Origin: Oxalobacter paraformigenes
GTDB taxonomy: Bacteria > Pseudomonadota > Gammaproteobacteria > Burkholderiales > Burkholderiaceae_D
Assembly: GCF_000158475.2 (NCBI RefSeq)
Contig: NZ_KI392030.1
Location: 62,001-126,000 of the forward strand
Direction: 5' to 3'
Length of the DNA: 64,000 nt
The notes below the pieces were generated by a model. It worked only from the letters and a program-made list of their open reading frames with translations. It searched no databases and was not told the origin of the DNA. The number at the start of each line of letters is the position of its first letter. The stretch's first letter is position 1. This document shows positions 19,614 through 29,882 of the stretch, piece by piece. The position numbers and the translations under genes were made by a program.

Positions 19614-21452
19614 TTATGGTGACAGTTGCAGCCAGTGTTGCCGGGCTTCTTTCATGGAAGCCGTTTCTTCTTTGGATAAGGTCAGAATGTATTTGGGGAT
19701 GTGTTCGTCCTGTAGGACAGCATCGAATCTCATCAGTTCGTCCCGTCTGAAGACGTGAATTTCAACGGCTTCTCCAACGGAATAGCGTGCCAGCTGTTTT
19801 TCCAGACTGGCGGAAGGGTTGTCTGCCGAAACTCTCAAACCGTCGAGAGCCAGCAAAACATCCCCCGCCGATATACCGGCACGATGGGCGGTTCCCCCTT
19901 CGAATACATGGGTAACGATGCAATCGTTACCCGAACGTTTGACACGAATGTCAAGACCGGGCCTGGAAGAGACAGTCGTGTCATTCATGGCTATGCCGAA
20001 AGAAGCGAACAGATCCGCAAGCGGAAGCAGATCGGTGCCATAAATGTATTTTTCGAAGAAGCCCTGAAGATTCAGCCCGGTGACTTCTTCCATGATCGCT
20101 TTCGCTTCCGGATCGGTTATGCCGCGGTTGGCGCCTTTATAGAAGTCTCGGCCGTAACGTTGCCACAATACCCGCATGACATCATCAAGCGATTTGGCGT
20201 TTCCGGTCTCGAGCCGGATAGTGAGATCGAGTGCCAGCGCGACCAGCGAACCTTTGGTGTAATAGCTGACCAATGCGTTCGGCGAGTTCTCGTCTTGCCG
20301 ATAGTATTTGATCCAGGCATCGAAGCTGGCGTCGGCAACACTTTGCTTGAGATGCCCTCGTCCGCGCAGGACATTGTTGATGGTAGACGCAATTTGATGC
20401 AAGTAAGTGCTCACGTCAATTATGCCGCTTCGGACGATGGTCAGATCGTCGTAGTAGCTGGTAAAGCCTTCGAACAGCCACAGAAGCCGGGTATACGTTT
20501 CCTGTTGCAAATCATAGGGAGCGAAAACAGCCGGTTTGATTCGTTTGACATTCCAGGTATGGAAATATTCGTGACTGCAAAGCCCCAGAAACTGTAAATA
20601 ATCCTCGTCGATTTTTTGCGGCGACAACTGCTTGCGGTTAATGGAGGGCAAGGACGACCTTGAACAGAGCAGGGCGGTCGAGGCCCTGTGTTCCAGACCG
20701 CCATACCCGTTTTTGACCACCATAATCAGAAACACATAACGGGATACAGGAGCCTTTTTTATTTCCGGTTCAAAAAAGGCGATCTCGGTTTCGCAGATTT
20801 TTTTCAGATCGCTTTCGATTCTTTCCATATCCAGATTGGGGACACGACCGGTAATGACGATTTCATGCGGTATTCCATACGCCTGAAACTGGCCCAGAAT
20901 GAAATGGCCCATTTCAACCGGCGAATCGATCAGTTCGTCATAATCGGAAGCGATATAAGTGCCGAATCCATAACGTTGCGCTTCATATTCGGGCAGTGCC
21001 GTTGCAACCCGCCATGTGCCGGCCGCAGGATCAGCCGGTTTTCTGATATCGACAATATGCGGAAGTGCCTCGTACCCAACCACTTCCAGAAATACACTCG
21101 AACCGTTGAAAAAGGCATGGGTTTGATCGACATGAGCAGATCTGACCGACAAATCCCATGCATAGACCTCATAAACCAGATGGAGTCGACCGGAAAAAGC
21201 CTCTGCCTGCCAGGTATGTTTGTCGATTTTCGAGAGAGGAACTGGACGATCGTCACAGGTGGCATGAATTTGTACGATGTTTCGCGCAAATTCCCGGATC
21301 ATGTAACTGCCCGGTATCCAGGCAGGCAACCTGAATAATTGCCTGTTTTTGTCAGGATTATTGATTGTCAATGTCACCCGGAACAAATGGGCGTTCAGGT
21401 CGGAAGCTTCAATGGAATAATGAATAGCCTGCATCGTATCGTCAATTTGCAT
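19614..21452 (-). CDS. M61 family peptidase with C-terminal PDZ domain
   Basis: A 612-residue metallopeptidase related to glycyl aminopeptidase. The N-terminal beta domain carries RLPAWIPGSYMIREFARN. The catalytic zinc motif is HEYFH in LGLCSHEYFHTWNVKRIKP, with a downstream LWLFEGFTSYYDDL Glu. A PDZ domain occupies about residues 480-570 (GLDIRVKRSGNDCIVTHVF, AGISAGDVLLALDG). No signal peptide is apparent. The start may be the ATG six codons later (MQAIHYSIEA). Physiological substrates are unknown. Confidence 0.9.
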   Translation of the reverse strand: MQIDDTMQAIHYSIEASDLNAHLFRVTLTINNPDKNRQLFRLPAWIPGSYMIREFARNIVQIHATCDDRPVPLSKIDKHTWQAEAFSGRLHLVYEVYAWDLSVRSAHVDQTHAFFNGSSVFLEVVGYEALPHIVDIRKPADPAAGTWRVATALPEYEAQRYGFGTYIASDYDELIDSPVEMGHFILGQFQAYGIPHEIVITGRVPNLDMERIESDLKKICETEIAFFEPEIKKAPVSRYVFLIMVVKNGYGGLEHRASTALLCSRSSLPSINRKQLSPQKIDEDYLQFLGLCSHEYFHTWNVKRIKPAVFAPYDLQQETYTRLLWLFEGFTSYYDDLTIVRSGIIDVSTYLHQIASTINNVLRGRGHLKQSVADASFDAWIKYYRQDENSPNALVSYYTKGSLVALALDLTIRLETGNAKSLDDVMRVLWQRYGRDFYKGANRGITDPEAKAIMEEVTGLNLQGFFEKYIYGTDLLPLADLFASFGIAMNDTTVSSRPGLDIRVKRSGNDCIVTHVFEGGTAHRAGISAGDVLLALDGLRVSADNPSASLEKQLARYSVGEAVEIHVFRRDELMRFDAVLQDEHIPKYILTLSKEETASMKEARQHWLQLSP

Positions 21453-21473
21453 AGAATGATTTTTTACGTATCC

Positions 21474-24400
21474 CTACAGAACAGGGGCCAGCCATTGCGC
21501 GATCTTTTCTTCATTAACATGCCGCCGTTTCGCCATGTCCGCTACCTGATCTTTTCCGATTTTGCCGATCGTGAAATAACGGGCATCCGGATGGGCAAAA
21601 TAAAAACCGGTAATGGACGCGGTAGGCAACATGGCATACGATTCCGTCAGGCTCATGCCGATTTCCTCGCAGCGCAATATTCTGAACAGATCGCTTTTGA
21701 CGGTATGTTCGGGACAGGAAGGATAGCCGGGAGCCGGGCGGATACCGCTGTACAGTTCTTTCTGAAGCTGCTCGTTCGTAAAATGTTCGTTTGGCGCATA
21801 TCCCCAGAGATCTTTCCTGACCAGTTCGTGCAAATATTCTGCCAGCGCTTCTACCAGACGGTCGGCCAACGCCTTCAGCATGATACTGTCATAATCGTTC
21901 CGGGCTGCATCGAATTCCTCAAGCCGCCGTTCAATCCCTATACCGGTGGTTACACCGAACATGCCGATGTAATCCCTGATGCCTGAGGATTTTGGCGCAA
22001 TGAAATCGGCAAGACTTTGGTTGGGACGGGAAACACCGCCAACGACGGGTTTTTCCATTTGCTGCCTGACCCCATAGTAAGTGAACGCGACATTTGAACG
22101 CGTTTCGTCCGTGTAAATCTCAATATCGTCATCGTTGACGCTGTTGGCCGGCATCAGGGCAATGGTGGCGTTGGCGGTCAGCCATTTTCCCCTGATCAGT
22201 TTTTCCAGCATTTTCTGTCCGTCTTCAAAAACTTTTCTGGCTGTTTCACCGTGAGCGTTATCGTTCAGAATGTCCGGATAAGAACCCGGCAAATCCCAGA
22301 CCCTGAAAAAGGGCGACCAGTCGATATAGCTTGTCAGCACAGACAAGTCGATATTCCGGAGAAATCGCTGCCCCAGATAAATCGGTTTTTTGGGCGCATT
22401 TGTTTCTTTAAACGATAATTTCGCCTTGTTTGCGCGAGCTTCTTCAATAGACAGCAGCTTCTTCGGTTTCTTTTGCGCATGAAGTTCGCGGATGTGTTCG
22501 TAATCGTCCGTCAGTACCTTGATGTATTTTTCGCGCATGCTGTCAGAAAGCAGGGCCTGGATAACTGTCACGGTACGGGATGCATCCGGAACCTGTACGA
22601 CAGGACCCTCGTAATTCGGCGCGATCTTGATGGCCGTGTGCGTTTTGCTCGTGGTTGCCCCCCCAACGAAAAGCGGAATGCGGCGTGAGCGGAAATACTC
22701 GTCACGTTGCATTTCGCTGGCAACGTGCATCATTTCTTCCAGTGACGGGGTGATCAGACCGGAAAGACCGATAGCGTCGGCATTGACTTCCTTGGCTTTC
22801 GCCAGAATTTCCTCACATGGAACCATCACGCCCATATTGATGACTTCAAAGTTGTTGCATTGCAGGACAACCGCGACAATGTTCTTTCCAATATCGTGAA
22901 CGTCGCCTTTTACTGTCGCGATGACAATCTTTCCTTTCGGCTGTGTATTGCCGCTCAGCCGCTTCTGTTCCTCGATATAGGGAACCAGATAGGCGACAGC
23001 CTGTTTCATCACGCGCGCCGATTTGACGACTTGCGGAAGAAACATCTTGCCTTGCCCGAAGAGATCGCCCACCGCATTCATGCCGTCCATCAAAGGCCCT
23101 TCGATCACTTCAATCGGTTGACCGCCTTTTTTCAGGATTTCCTGCAGAGCTTCATCGGTATCTTCGGTAATGAAGTCAGTCAGTCCATGAACGAAAGCGT
23201 AAGTCAGCCGTTTGCCCACCGGTTCCGTTCGCCACTGAAGATTGTCGCTTTCTTTTTTCGCGCCCGCCTGAAATGCATTGGCGACTTCAACAAGGCGTTC
23301 CGTCGCATCCGGCCGCCGGTTCAGTACCACATCTTCAACCCGCTCGCGCAAGGCTTCGGGAATTTCGTCATAGACGCCGATCATTCCGGCATTGACAATC
23401 CCCATCGTCATTCCGGCCGAGATGGCATGGTAGAGGAAAACCGTATGTATCGCTTCACGGGCGGGATTGTTCCCGCGCAGGCTGAAACTGACGTTGGAAA
23501 CGCCGCCGCTTACTTTGGCATGAGGCAGATTGGCCTTTATCCAGCGGGTGGCCTCGATAAAATCGACGGCATAATTGTTGTGCTCGTCAATGCCGGTGGC
23601 GACAGCGAATATGTTGGGATCAAAAATAATGTCTTCTGCAGGAAAACCGATCGTATTGACCAGCAAGTCGTAAGCCCGCCGGCATATCGAAATTTTGCGT
23701 TCGTAGGTATCGGCTTGCCCCTGTTCATCGAAAGCCATGACAATCACGGCAGCACCGTAACGGCGGCACAGCTTTGCCTGACGCAGAAATTCGGCTTCCC
23801 CGGCTTTCAGCGAAATGGAGTTGACAATGGATTTGCCTTGCAGGCATTTCAGGCCGGTTTCGATAACTTCCCATTTCGAGGAATCGAGCATGACCGGAAC
23901 GCGGGCAATTTCCGGTTCGGAAGCGATGAGATTCAGGAAGCGCCTCATGGCACTGACCGAATCCAGCATGGCTTCATCCATGTTGATATCGATAATCTGC
24001 GCACCGTTTTCAACCTGTTGTCTGGCGACAGCCAGCGCCTTGTCGTATTCCTCATTCAGAATCATCCGTGCGAATGCTTTGGAACCGGTTACATTCGTAC
24101 GTTCGCCGACATTCACGAAAAGCGAATCCTCGTCGATTGTAAACGGTTCAAGACCGGACAGGCGCATGGCGGGCGGGATGGCGGGCAGTTTTCGCGGGGG
24201 CAATGGAGCCACCGCTTCGGCAATGGCGCGGATGTGATCGGGAGTCGTTCCGCAGCATCCGCCGACAACATTGATAAAACCGCTTTCGGCAAATTCTTTC
24301 AGAAATGCCGATGTGTCTTCCGGCAATTCATCGAATCCGGTTTCGCTCATCGGATTGGGCAATCCCGCATTGGGATAAATGCAGATATGCGTATCTGCAA

Positions 24401-25235
24401 TCCGGGACAGTTCTTCCACGTAGGGCCTCATCAGTGCCGCCCCCAACGCGCAGTTCAGGCCGACAGTCAGCGGTCGCGCATGCCGGATCGAATGCCAGAA
24501 GGCCGTTACGGTCTGCCCGGACAGAATGCGGCCTGAAGCATCGGTGACGGTTCCCGAAATCATGATCGGGAGTTTCTTTCCTGCTGTTTCGAAAAAGGAA
24601 TCGATCGCGAACAGGGCTGCCTTGCAATTCAGCGTATCGAATACCGTTTCAACCAGCAGCAGATCGACTCCGCCTTCAACCAGAGCGCGAACCTGTTCGG
24701 AATAAGCGGCTACGAGCTGGTCAAATGTAATATTGCGTGCGCCCGGATCATTGACGTCAGGTGAAATCGAGGCAGTGCGTGGTGTAGGGCCCATCGAGCC
24801 TGCGACAAAGCGGGGGCGGTCGGGAGTAGCGTATTTATCGCATATTTCCCGTGCGATTCTGGCCGATTGCACATTCATCTCATAAACGAGATGAGCCATG
24901 TGGTAGTCATCCTGGGCGATAGCGGTAGCGCCGAAAGTATTCGTCTCTATGACATCGGCTCCCGCTTTCAGATACGCTTCATGAATTGCAGAGATGATAT
25001 GGGGCTGGGTCAACGACAATAACTCGTTGTTGCCCTTGACGAATAATTCCCGGTCACCCGCTGAGGCTGGAGGAACAAAATCCGCAAACCGACCGTCCGG
25101 GCCTCCACGATAGTCTTCTTCGGTCAGGCCATAACGCTGAATCATTGTCCCCATTGCGCCGTCCAGAACGAGAATACGGCGGGACATGATTTCACGAAGA
25201 CGGTTTTCGGTTGAATTGATATCCATTTGAGTCAT
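21474..25235 (-). CDS. metH: Cobalamin-dependent methionine synthase
   Basis: A 1253-residue single-chain enzyme that methylates homocysteine from methyl-tetrahydrofolate through methylcobalamin. Domains in order: homocysteine-binding barrel ([14 protein letters not shown], zinc cysteines in LNCALGA and [10 protein letters not shown]), pterin-binding barrel ([14 protein letters not shown]), cobalamin domain with DVHDIGKN as the cobalt-ligand His motif, and the reactivation domain ([11 protein letters not shown]). The presence of this enzyme means the cell uses B12, which fits the riboswitch at 55.5 kb. It starts 21 bp upstream of the M61 gene on the same strand. No riboswitch was recognised upstream. 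Confidence 0.97.
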   Translation of the reverse strand: MTQMDINSTENRLREIMSRRILVLDGAMGTMIQRYGLTEEDYRGGPDGRFADFVPPASAGDRELFVKGNNELLSLTQPHIISAIHEAYLKAGADVIETNTFGATAIAQDDYHMAHLVYEMNVQSARIAREICDKYATPDRPRFVAGSMGPTPRTASISPDVNDPGARNITFDQLVAAYSEQVRALVEGGVDLLLVETVFDTLNCKAALFAIDSFFETAGKKLPIMISGTVTDASGRILSGQTVTAFWHSIRHARPLTVGLNCALGAALMRPYVEELSRIADTHICIYPNAGLPNPMSETGFDELPEDTSAFLKEFAESGFINVVGGCCGTTPDHIRAIAEAVAPLPPRKLPAIPPAMRLSGLEPFTIDEDSLFVNVGERTNVTGSKAFARMILNEEYDKALAVARQQVENGAQIIDINMDEAMLDSVSAMRRFLNLIASEPEIARVPVMLDSSKWEVIETGLKCLQGKSIVNSISLKAGEAEFLRQAKLCRRYGAAVIVMAFDEQGQADTYERKISICRRAYDLLVNTIGFPAEDIIFDPNIFAVATGIDEHNNYAVDFIEATRWIKANLPHAKVSGGVSNVSFSLRGNNPAREAIHTVFLYHAISAGMTMGIVNAGMIGVYDEIPEALRERVEDVVLNRRPDATERLVEVANAFQAGAKKESDNLQWRTEPVGKRLTYAFVHGLTDFITEDTDEALQEILKKGGQPIEVIEGPLMDGMNAVGDLFGQGKMFLPQVVKSARVMKQAVAYLVPYIEEQKRLSGNTQPKGKIVIATVKGDVHDIGKNIVAVVLQCNNFEVINMGVMVPCEEILAKAKEVNADAIGLSGLITPSLEEMMHVASEMQRDEYFRSRRIPLFVGGATTSKTHTAIKIAPNYEGPVVQVPDASRTVTVIQALLSDSMREKYIKVLTDDYEHIRELHAQKKPKKLLSIEEARANKAKLSFKETNAPKKPIYLGQRFLRNIDLSVLTSYIDWSPFFRVWDLPGSYPDILNDNAHGETARKVFEDGQKMLEKLIRGKWLTANATIALMPANSVNDDDIEIYTDETRSNVAFTYYGVRQQMEKPVVGGVSRPNQSLADFIAPKSSGIRDYIGMFGVTTGIGIERRLEEFDAARNDYDSIMLKALADRLVEALAEYLHELVRKDLWGYAPNEHFTNEQLQKELYSGIRPAPGYPSCPEHTVKSDLFRILRCEEIGMSLTESYAMLPTASITGFYFAHPDARYFTIGKIGKDQVADMAKRRHVNEEKIAQWLAPVL

Positions 25236-25836
25236 AGTGTAGGCAGGTGCAGTGTGTCGATCTTCGCCGGAATTCAGCTTTCGATTTAAAAAGGAACGAA
25301 CAAGTTGAAAATTATACTGGAATCAAATAAGCCCGACGAATCGCCAGCTTCAGTTCGATTGCCGCAAACTGAAAACGGGAAAGGCCAGCCGTCTTTAAAA
25401 CGCTTCCCGTTTTTCAATTGCAGGAGTAATACAACCGAGTTCGATTAAGGCGGCAAACCGCTAATCGGATTTGTGCTTCATCGTCGTGAATTTTTCTGTT
25501 TTTTATCGCTTGCCCGGGGCGCAATGCTTGAATAAAGCCTGTAGCGGTCTTTATGCCATATTTTTCCGACGATTTACGAAATGGCTCCGCTGTTTATCCA
25601 CCTCCAATCTCGCCTCGCATTCATTGCGACAGCAATGGTTTTAACGCCGCATTTGTTACGGTATCGCTGGCGATTTTCCCGGATTTTCTGAAAATCCTTT
25701 GGAGCAGAACTTTCAGACATTACAGTGCTGACTTTGGCGGACTTATCGATGAATCTTTTCAAAGTCCGGCCCGTCCCCTTAAAGATTTTGCGGACCAATT
25801 TCTGCAAGAAACCTTTCCAGGGGCGGACAAAACCGT
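25236..25836. other. Gene-free spacer between metH and dsbC
   Basis: About 600 bp with no supportable gene; a plus-strand frame here is largely antisense to dsbC. A long-range hairpin (AAAACGGGAA near 25373 with TTCCCGTTTT near 25402) may act as a terminator for dsbC or metH-side transcription. The metH promoter should lie here. I recognise no cobalamin or S-adenosylmethionine-type riboswitch. Confidence 0.5.
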
Positions 25837-26571
25837 TTACTTCAGAGATTGCAGTTTCCTGTTTATATCGTCGGCATCGGCTGCCCCCGGAACGCGTGTT
25901 CCGTCGCTAAAGAAAATGGCCGGCGTTCCCCGGATGTTCAATTTCTGTCCAAGTGCGCGTATTTTTTCGTCAGGAAAAACGCATTCGTCTTTTGCCTTTG
26001 CCGGCCTTTTGTCGTTAATCATCCAGTCTTTCCAGGCCTGTGCGGGATTTTCGGAACACCATATATTTCTGGAAAGCTCAACGGACTTTTCAGACAAAAT
26101 ATTGAATGGATACACGTAGACCGTCACATCGTCCACATTCTGAAGATTGTATTCAAGCTGCTTGCAATAACGGCAATTCGGATCGGAGAAAACCGCCATC
26201 ATTCCTTTGCCGTTTCCCTTGACGATCCGGATGGCCAGATCCTTGGGCAAGTCGGCAAAATCGACGATCGTGATTTGCCGGAGTTTTTCGTCGGTGTAAT
26301 CCTTTTTTGTCTGAAGATCCAGGATTTTTCCGAGAAAAAGGTACTGTGCCTGTTTGTCCGTATAAACGAGATTGTCTCCGATTTGAACTTCATACAGGCC
26401 TGCATAAGGCGTTTTGACAATCGCGTCTTTTTTGACATCGACACCGAGATATTCCCTGAAGCGCTGTTGAATGTTGGCTTCAGGCGATGGCGCAGCAAAC
26501 ACAGCATGGCTGAAAGACAAAAGCAGAACCGGTAAAATGGATCGCAGAAGACGTGTAAACAGACTGTTCAT
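25837..26571 (-). CDS. dsbC: Thiol:disulfide interchange protein DsbC family
   Basis: A 244-residue periplasmic disulfide isomerase. The Sec signal peptide (MNSLFTRLLRSILPVLLLSF, ending HAVFAA) is followed by an N-terminal dimerisation domain, a linker, and a thioredoxin fold with the CXXC site in DPNCRYCKQ. The cis-Pro loop is RGTPAIFF. A second Cys pair (NIWCSEN, KDECVFP) matches DsbC. The start at 26571 puts the signal peptide at the N-terminus; an in-frame start nine codons upstream is less likely. Confidence 0.9.
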   Translation of the reverse strand: MNSLFTRLLRSILPVLLLSFSHAVFAAPSPEANIQQRFREYLGVDVKKDAIVKTPYAGLYEVQIGDNLVYTDKQAQYLFLGKILDLQTKKDYTDEKLRQITIVDFADLPKDLAIRIVKGNGKGMMAVFSDPNCRYCKQLEYNLQNVDDVTVYVYPFNILSEKSVELSRNIWCSENPAQAWKDWMINDKRPAKAKDECVFPDEKIRALGQKLNIRGTPAIFFSDGTRVPGAADADDINRKLQSLK

Positions 26572-26724
26572 GTTTGTTCCTCGAAAGATTTTTACCAAGG
26601 ATAAGCGAACAGGAAAGCCTTGGCTATTGTTGCGGCAAGATACAGCTCACGAACTGAAGAAATCGCAATCTTATATAATGAAGAGCGAGAAGTTTGCCGT
26701 TTTTTTTGTTACAATGCACGCTTC

Positions 26725-26777
<53 letters not shown>

Positions 26778-26800
<23 letters not shown>

Positions 26801-26873
26801 AAAAATTATTTCAGGCCGTCCCAAGAAGTACATTAACCCACGTATTTTCAATGATTTACGTGGGTTTTTTTGT
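26778..26873 (+). repeat. Left copy of the island-flanking repeat (tRNA 3' end plus terminator)
   Basis: This segment, from the T loop of tRNA-Thr through the terminator, recurs imperfectly at 34196-34288. The shared parts include TTCAGGCCGTC, AGAAGTACATTAACCCACGT and TTTCAATGATTTACGTGG. It is the putative left attachment site. Confidence 0.8.
26835..26871 (+). terminator. Terminator of tRNA-Thr
   Basis: CCCACGTA (26837-26844) pairs with TACGTGGG (26857-26864) across a 12 nt loop and is followed by seven T. A second copy with one base missing from the distal arm (TACGTGG) lies at 34253-34286 in the right island repeat. Confidence 0.8.
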
Positions 26874-26919
26874 ATCTGTCGTCCGCGAAAGTCCGATTCC
26901 GTCCGTTGACATCCACTGT

Positions 26920-26980
26920 TTTTAGGGGCAACAACAGGGGCAGATTTATAACATATTGTTCAAACAACTTGCCCCTAAAA
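26920..26980. repeat. 12 bp inverted repeat ending at the integrase start
   Basis: TTTTAGGGGCAA (26920-26931) and its exact complement TTGCCCCTAAAA (26969-26980) are separated by 37 bp. The right arm ends on the A of the integrase ATG. It could be an integrase/excisionase binding site or an operator; this is an inference. Confidence 0.5.
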
Positions 26981-27348
26981 TGCCAAGAAGAACAAAGCCG
27001 CTTTCAGCCACTCAAATAAAAAATGCTAAGCCAGGAGAAAAGCCTTGTACGCTTTTTGATGGAGGGAGCTTGTTTTTAGAGGTTGTGTCAGTCGGTTTGG
27101 TGAATCTTATCAGCGCGCCCCGAAATGCCAAAGTTCAAAAATGTCCATTTTCAAAAAATCTGACGGAAGCAACTCACTTAAAAAGTGTATTGAAAAACGG
27201 CTGCGTCCTTGCATTGGTGAGCGTGAAATCTCTATTTTCGATGGGGCATTTGCAGAAAATCCTCATGAATGGACACAGCTTTCCAAATTGCGCGCGAGTT
27301 ATGGCAAAGATGATAGCGAAATGGATGGTACTGAATAAAAAGTCGTAG
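26980..27348 (+). pseudogene. Tyrosine integrase remnant (N-terminal DUF4102-like part only)
   Basis: The first about 35 codons read MPRRTKPLSATQIKNAKPGE then KPCTLFDGGSLFLEV, the N-terminal domain of P4-type tRNA-targeting integrases. After this the frame loses any family match and stops at 27348. An overlapping frame at 27141-27338 is also unrecognised. The catalytic domain (R-H-R-Y) is absent, so the integrase is dead. Position beside tRNA-Thr fits an integrase of an island. Confidence 0.75.
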
Positions 27349-27434
27349 CAAAATCAGATCTGGCAGGTATCGGCTTCATCTGGTAGCTTGCCGGTCAGCT
27401 ATCAAATACTTCAGATTAAAATCTGAACTACTTT

Positions 27435-28076
27435 CTATTCTTCCAAGGGGTAAGTTTCATCGTAAATTTCCCTTAAATTCTTTCCGTTAAAGGTCCAGTA
27501 ACCAGTCGGTTGGATACTATGATTGAGTCCGAGTAATTGTCGAGTCACTGCCGTTAAAGACTGCTCTTTGCCTTCAAAAAGTACCTTCTTTTCACCGGTG
27601 ACGGTCACTTCGATAGTCGGATCTTTTATGTATGTCAGTTTCATTCCCGATTCAATACCCATTTCCTTGTAATTGAGCGGCGGGCGACGGGATTGTTTTG
27701 CTTTTTCCTTGGCAGCCTTATCGTCGCTGGTCAGATCGTCATCAATTTCAAGAGTCACTTCATCAGTAATATCTTCACGATGAAAAAGTTCCAGAATAGC
27801 CATCGCCTGTTCCGGTTTGATCTGGAAAAACTCTCGATTGACATTGATGCGGTTCGGCGCGAATGCTGTATGCAGAGCTTTCTCAATCTTGGCACAGTCA
27901 GACGGCTTCACTTTGCAAGCATATTGGCATTCAAATGGAACAGGAACGCCAGTTCCATAAAGTTCCTTCATGCGAGCATCGATGTTTTCGCGCGTTGTCA
28001 TGCCGATCTTGACCAAGCCGGGCATAACCGAATTAGTCAGCACATAAACAATGCCATAATTAGGTTTTTTATTCAT
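27435..28076 (-). CDS. GIY-YIG nuclease domain protein (T5orf172/MUG113-like)
   Basis: A 213-residue protein. Its first about 90 residues form a GIY-YIG-type domain: GIVYVLTN, then LVKIGMTTR, and REFFQIKPEQA. The second half is a charged linker (DDKAAKEKAKQ) followed by a small beta domain (GMKLTYIKDPTIEVTVTGEK) resembling DUF4357-type modules. It lies between the integrase remnant and hsdM, on the opposite strand, in a defence island. The start at 28076 is chosen; a frame upstream adds 12 residues. Whether it cuts DNA is unknown. Confidence 0.78.
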   Translation of the reverse strand: MNKKPNYGIVYVLTNSVMPGLVKIGMTTRENIDARMKELYGTGVPVPFECQYACKVKPSDCAKIEKALHTAFAPNRINVNREFFQIKPEQAMAILELFHREDITDEVTLEIDDDLTSDDKAAKEKAKQSRRPPLNYKEMGIESGMKLTYIKDPTIEVTVTGEKKVLFEGKEQSLTAVTRQLLGLNHSIQPTGYWTFNGKNLREIYDETYPLEE

Positions 28077-28301
28077 GATCTTGTCTGGATTTGATGGCGC
28101 ACTTTGAAGCAATACGGGTCTTGAATGAAGCTGATCTTTCTATTGTAGTCGGAAAAAAACGTTTATTCATGGCATGAGCCTTTTTTCAGGATTTTCTTTC
28201 TCTTCACGCCACATATTTGAGATACTTGGTCAATCTCAACACATTTGGGTTAATGGCTGATTCCCGAGGGAAACGCAAATCACCAGCAAGATGGGAAAGT
28301 T

Positions 28302-29882
28302 ATGTCGGAAGAACAGAAAAGACTGCTGCAACAACAGTTATGGAACATTGCCAACACCTTGCGTGGCAAAATGAATGCCGATGAATTCAGGGACTATATC
28401 CTTGGATTCATATTCTACAAATACCTGTCCGAAAAAGTCGAAACCTATGCCAACAAGGCGCTGGAACCCGATAATAAAGTCTTTGCAGAACTCGACGAAA
28501 CAAAACCGGAAGACAAAGCATATATCGATGCCATCAGAGAAGAAGCCGTCGAAGATATCGGTTACTTTTTGAAACCTTCCGAACTGTTCCACGTCATTGC
28601 CCAAAAAGGAAACAAGAAAACCGACAACTATATTCTCGTTGACTTGATAGGCATTCTCAAAAACATCGAACAAAGTACGATGGGGCATGATAGTGCTGAC
28701 GATTTTATCAATCTTTTTGAAGATATCGATCTTACATCCAGCAAATTGGGCAGATCCAACACGGATAAGAATGCCTTGATTGCCAGAGTATTGGCACACC
28801 TTGATGCAATCGATTTCGACTTGTCCAATACCGAAACCGATGTACTGGGCGACGCTTATGAATACCTGATTGGAGAATTCGCCAGCGGAGCGGGTAAAAA
28901 GGCAGGTGAATTTTACACACCTCAACCTGTTTCCACCCTATTGGCAAAACTGGTGACCTGCCATCGCAAAAAACTGCGCAATGTATACGATCCAACCTGT
29001 GGCAGTGGCTCATTACTCTTGCGCGTTAAACGGGAAGCCGAGTCTGTTGGCCGGATATATGGACAGGAACTGAACCGAACCACTTATAACCTGGCACGTA
29101 TGAACATGATCCTGCATGATGTGCATTACAGCGACTTCGACATCCGGCAAGAAGATACCCTTGAACGTCCACAGCACCGCGATTTGCGATTTGATGCCAT
29201 CGTCGCCAATCCGCCTTTCTCTGCACAGTGGAGTGCCAACCCGTTATTCATGAATGACGAACGTTTCAGTGTGTACGGCAAACTGGCGCCAGCAAGCAAA
29301 GCCGACCTGGCATTCGTCGAACACATGATCTATCAGTTGTCGGAAGAAGGAACAATGGCCGTCGTTATGCCGCATGGTGTCCTCTTCAGAGGATCATCAG
29401 AAGCACATATCCGGCGGCATATCATCGAAAAAATGAACTATCTCGATGCCGTTATCGGATTGCCGTCTAATATTTTTTACGGAACCAGTATTCCTACTTG
29501 CATACTTGTTCTTAAAAAATGCCGAAAACATCCGGACAATATCCTGTTCATCGACGCCAGCCAGCATTTTGAAAAAGTCAAAACCCAGAATTTCCTGAGG
29601 AGTGAAGACATCGAGCGGATAGTCAATGCCTATGCAGAAAGGAAAAACATCGACAAATTCGCTCATGTCGCTACGCTAAAGGAAATCGAAGAAAACGACT
29701 ACAACCTGAATATACCCCGTTACGTTGATACCTTTGAAAAGGAAGAAGAAATCGACATTGCCGCTGTAGCCAAAGAACTGGCAGCACTGGAAACCGACAT
29801 GGCAAAAACGGATGCGACCATTGCCGGGTTCTGCAAAGAGCTGGGTATAGATGTTCCTTTCGCTATAGAGGGGGATAAATGA
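28302..29882 (+). CDS. hsdM: Type I restriction-modification methyltransferase subunit HsdM
   Basis: A 526-residue N6-adenine methyltransferase subunit. An N-terminal HsdM domain (QQLWNIANTLRGKMNADEFR) is followed by the catalytic domain with SAM motif I as DPTCGSGSLLL and the catalytic motif as NPPF in DAIVANPPFSAQW. It forms M2S1 with HsdS for methylation, and the HsdR-containing complex restricts unmodified DNA. The overall pattern resembles the EcoR124I (type IC) group. It overlaps hsdS by 4 bp, indicating translational coupling. Confidence 0.95.
   Translation: MSEEQKRLLQQQLWNIANTLRGKMNADEFRDYILGFIFYKYLSEKVETYANKALEPDNKVFAELDETKPEDKAYIDAIREEAVEDIGYFLKPSELFHVIAQKGNKKTDNYILVDLIGILKNIEQSTMGHDSADDFINLFEDIDLTSSKLGRSNTDKNALIARVLAHLDAIDFDLSNTETDVLGDAYEYLIGEFASGAGKKAGEFYTPQPVSTLLAKLVTCHRKKLRNVYDPTCGSGSLLLRVKREAESVGRIYGQELNRTTYNLARMNMILHDVHYSDFDIRQEDTLERPQHRDLRFDAIVANPPFSAQWSANPLFMNDERFSVYGKLAPASKADLAFVEHMIYQLSEEGTMAVVMPHGVLFRGSSEAHIRRHIIEKMNYLDAVIGLPSNIFYGTSIPTCILVLKKCRKHPDNILFIDASQHFEKVKTQNFLRSEDIERIVNAYAERKNIDKFAHVATLKEIEENDYNLNIPRYVDTFEKEEEIDIAAVAKELAALETDMAKTDATIAGFCKELGIDVPFAIEGDK

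Noticed and set aside
22860-24536. A 558-codon plus-strand frame inside metH
   Set aside because: Antisense to metH; His/Phe/Gln-rich composition is typical of shadow frames and no motif is seen.
25553-26119. A 188-codon plus-strand frame before the tRNA-Thr region
   Set aside because: Half is antisense to dsbC, the rest is spacer; no ribosome site or motif.
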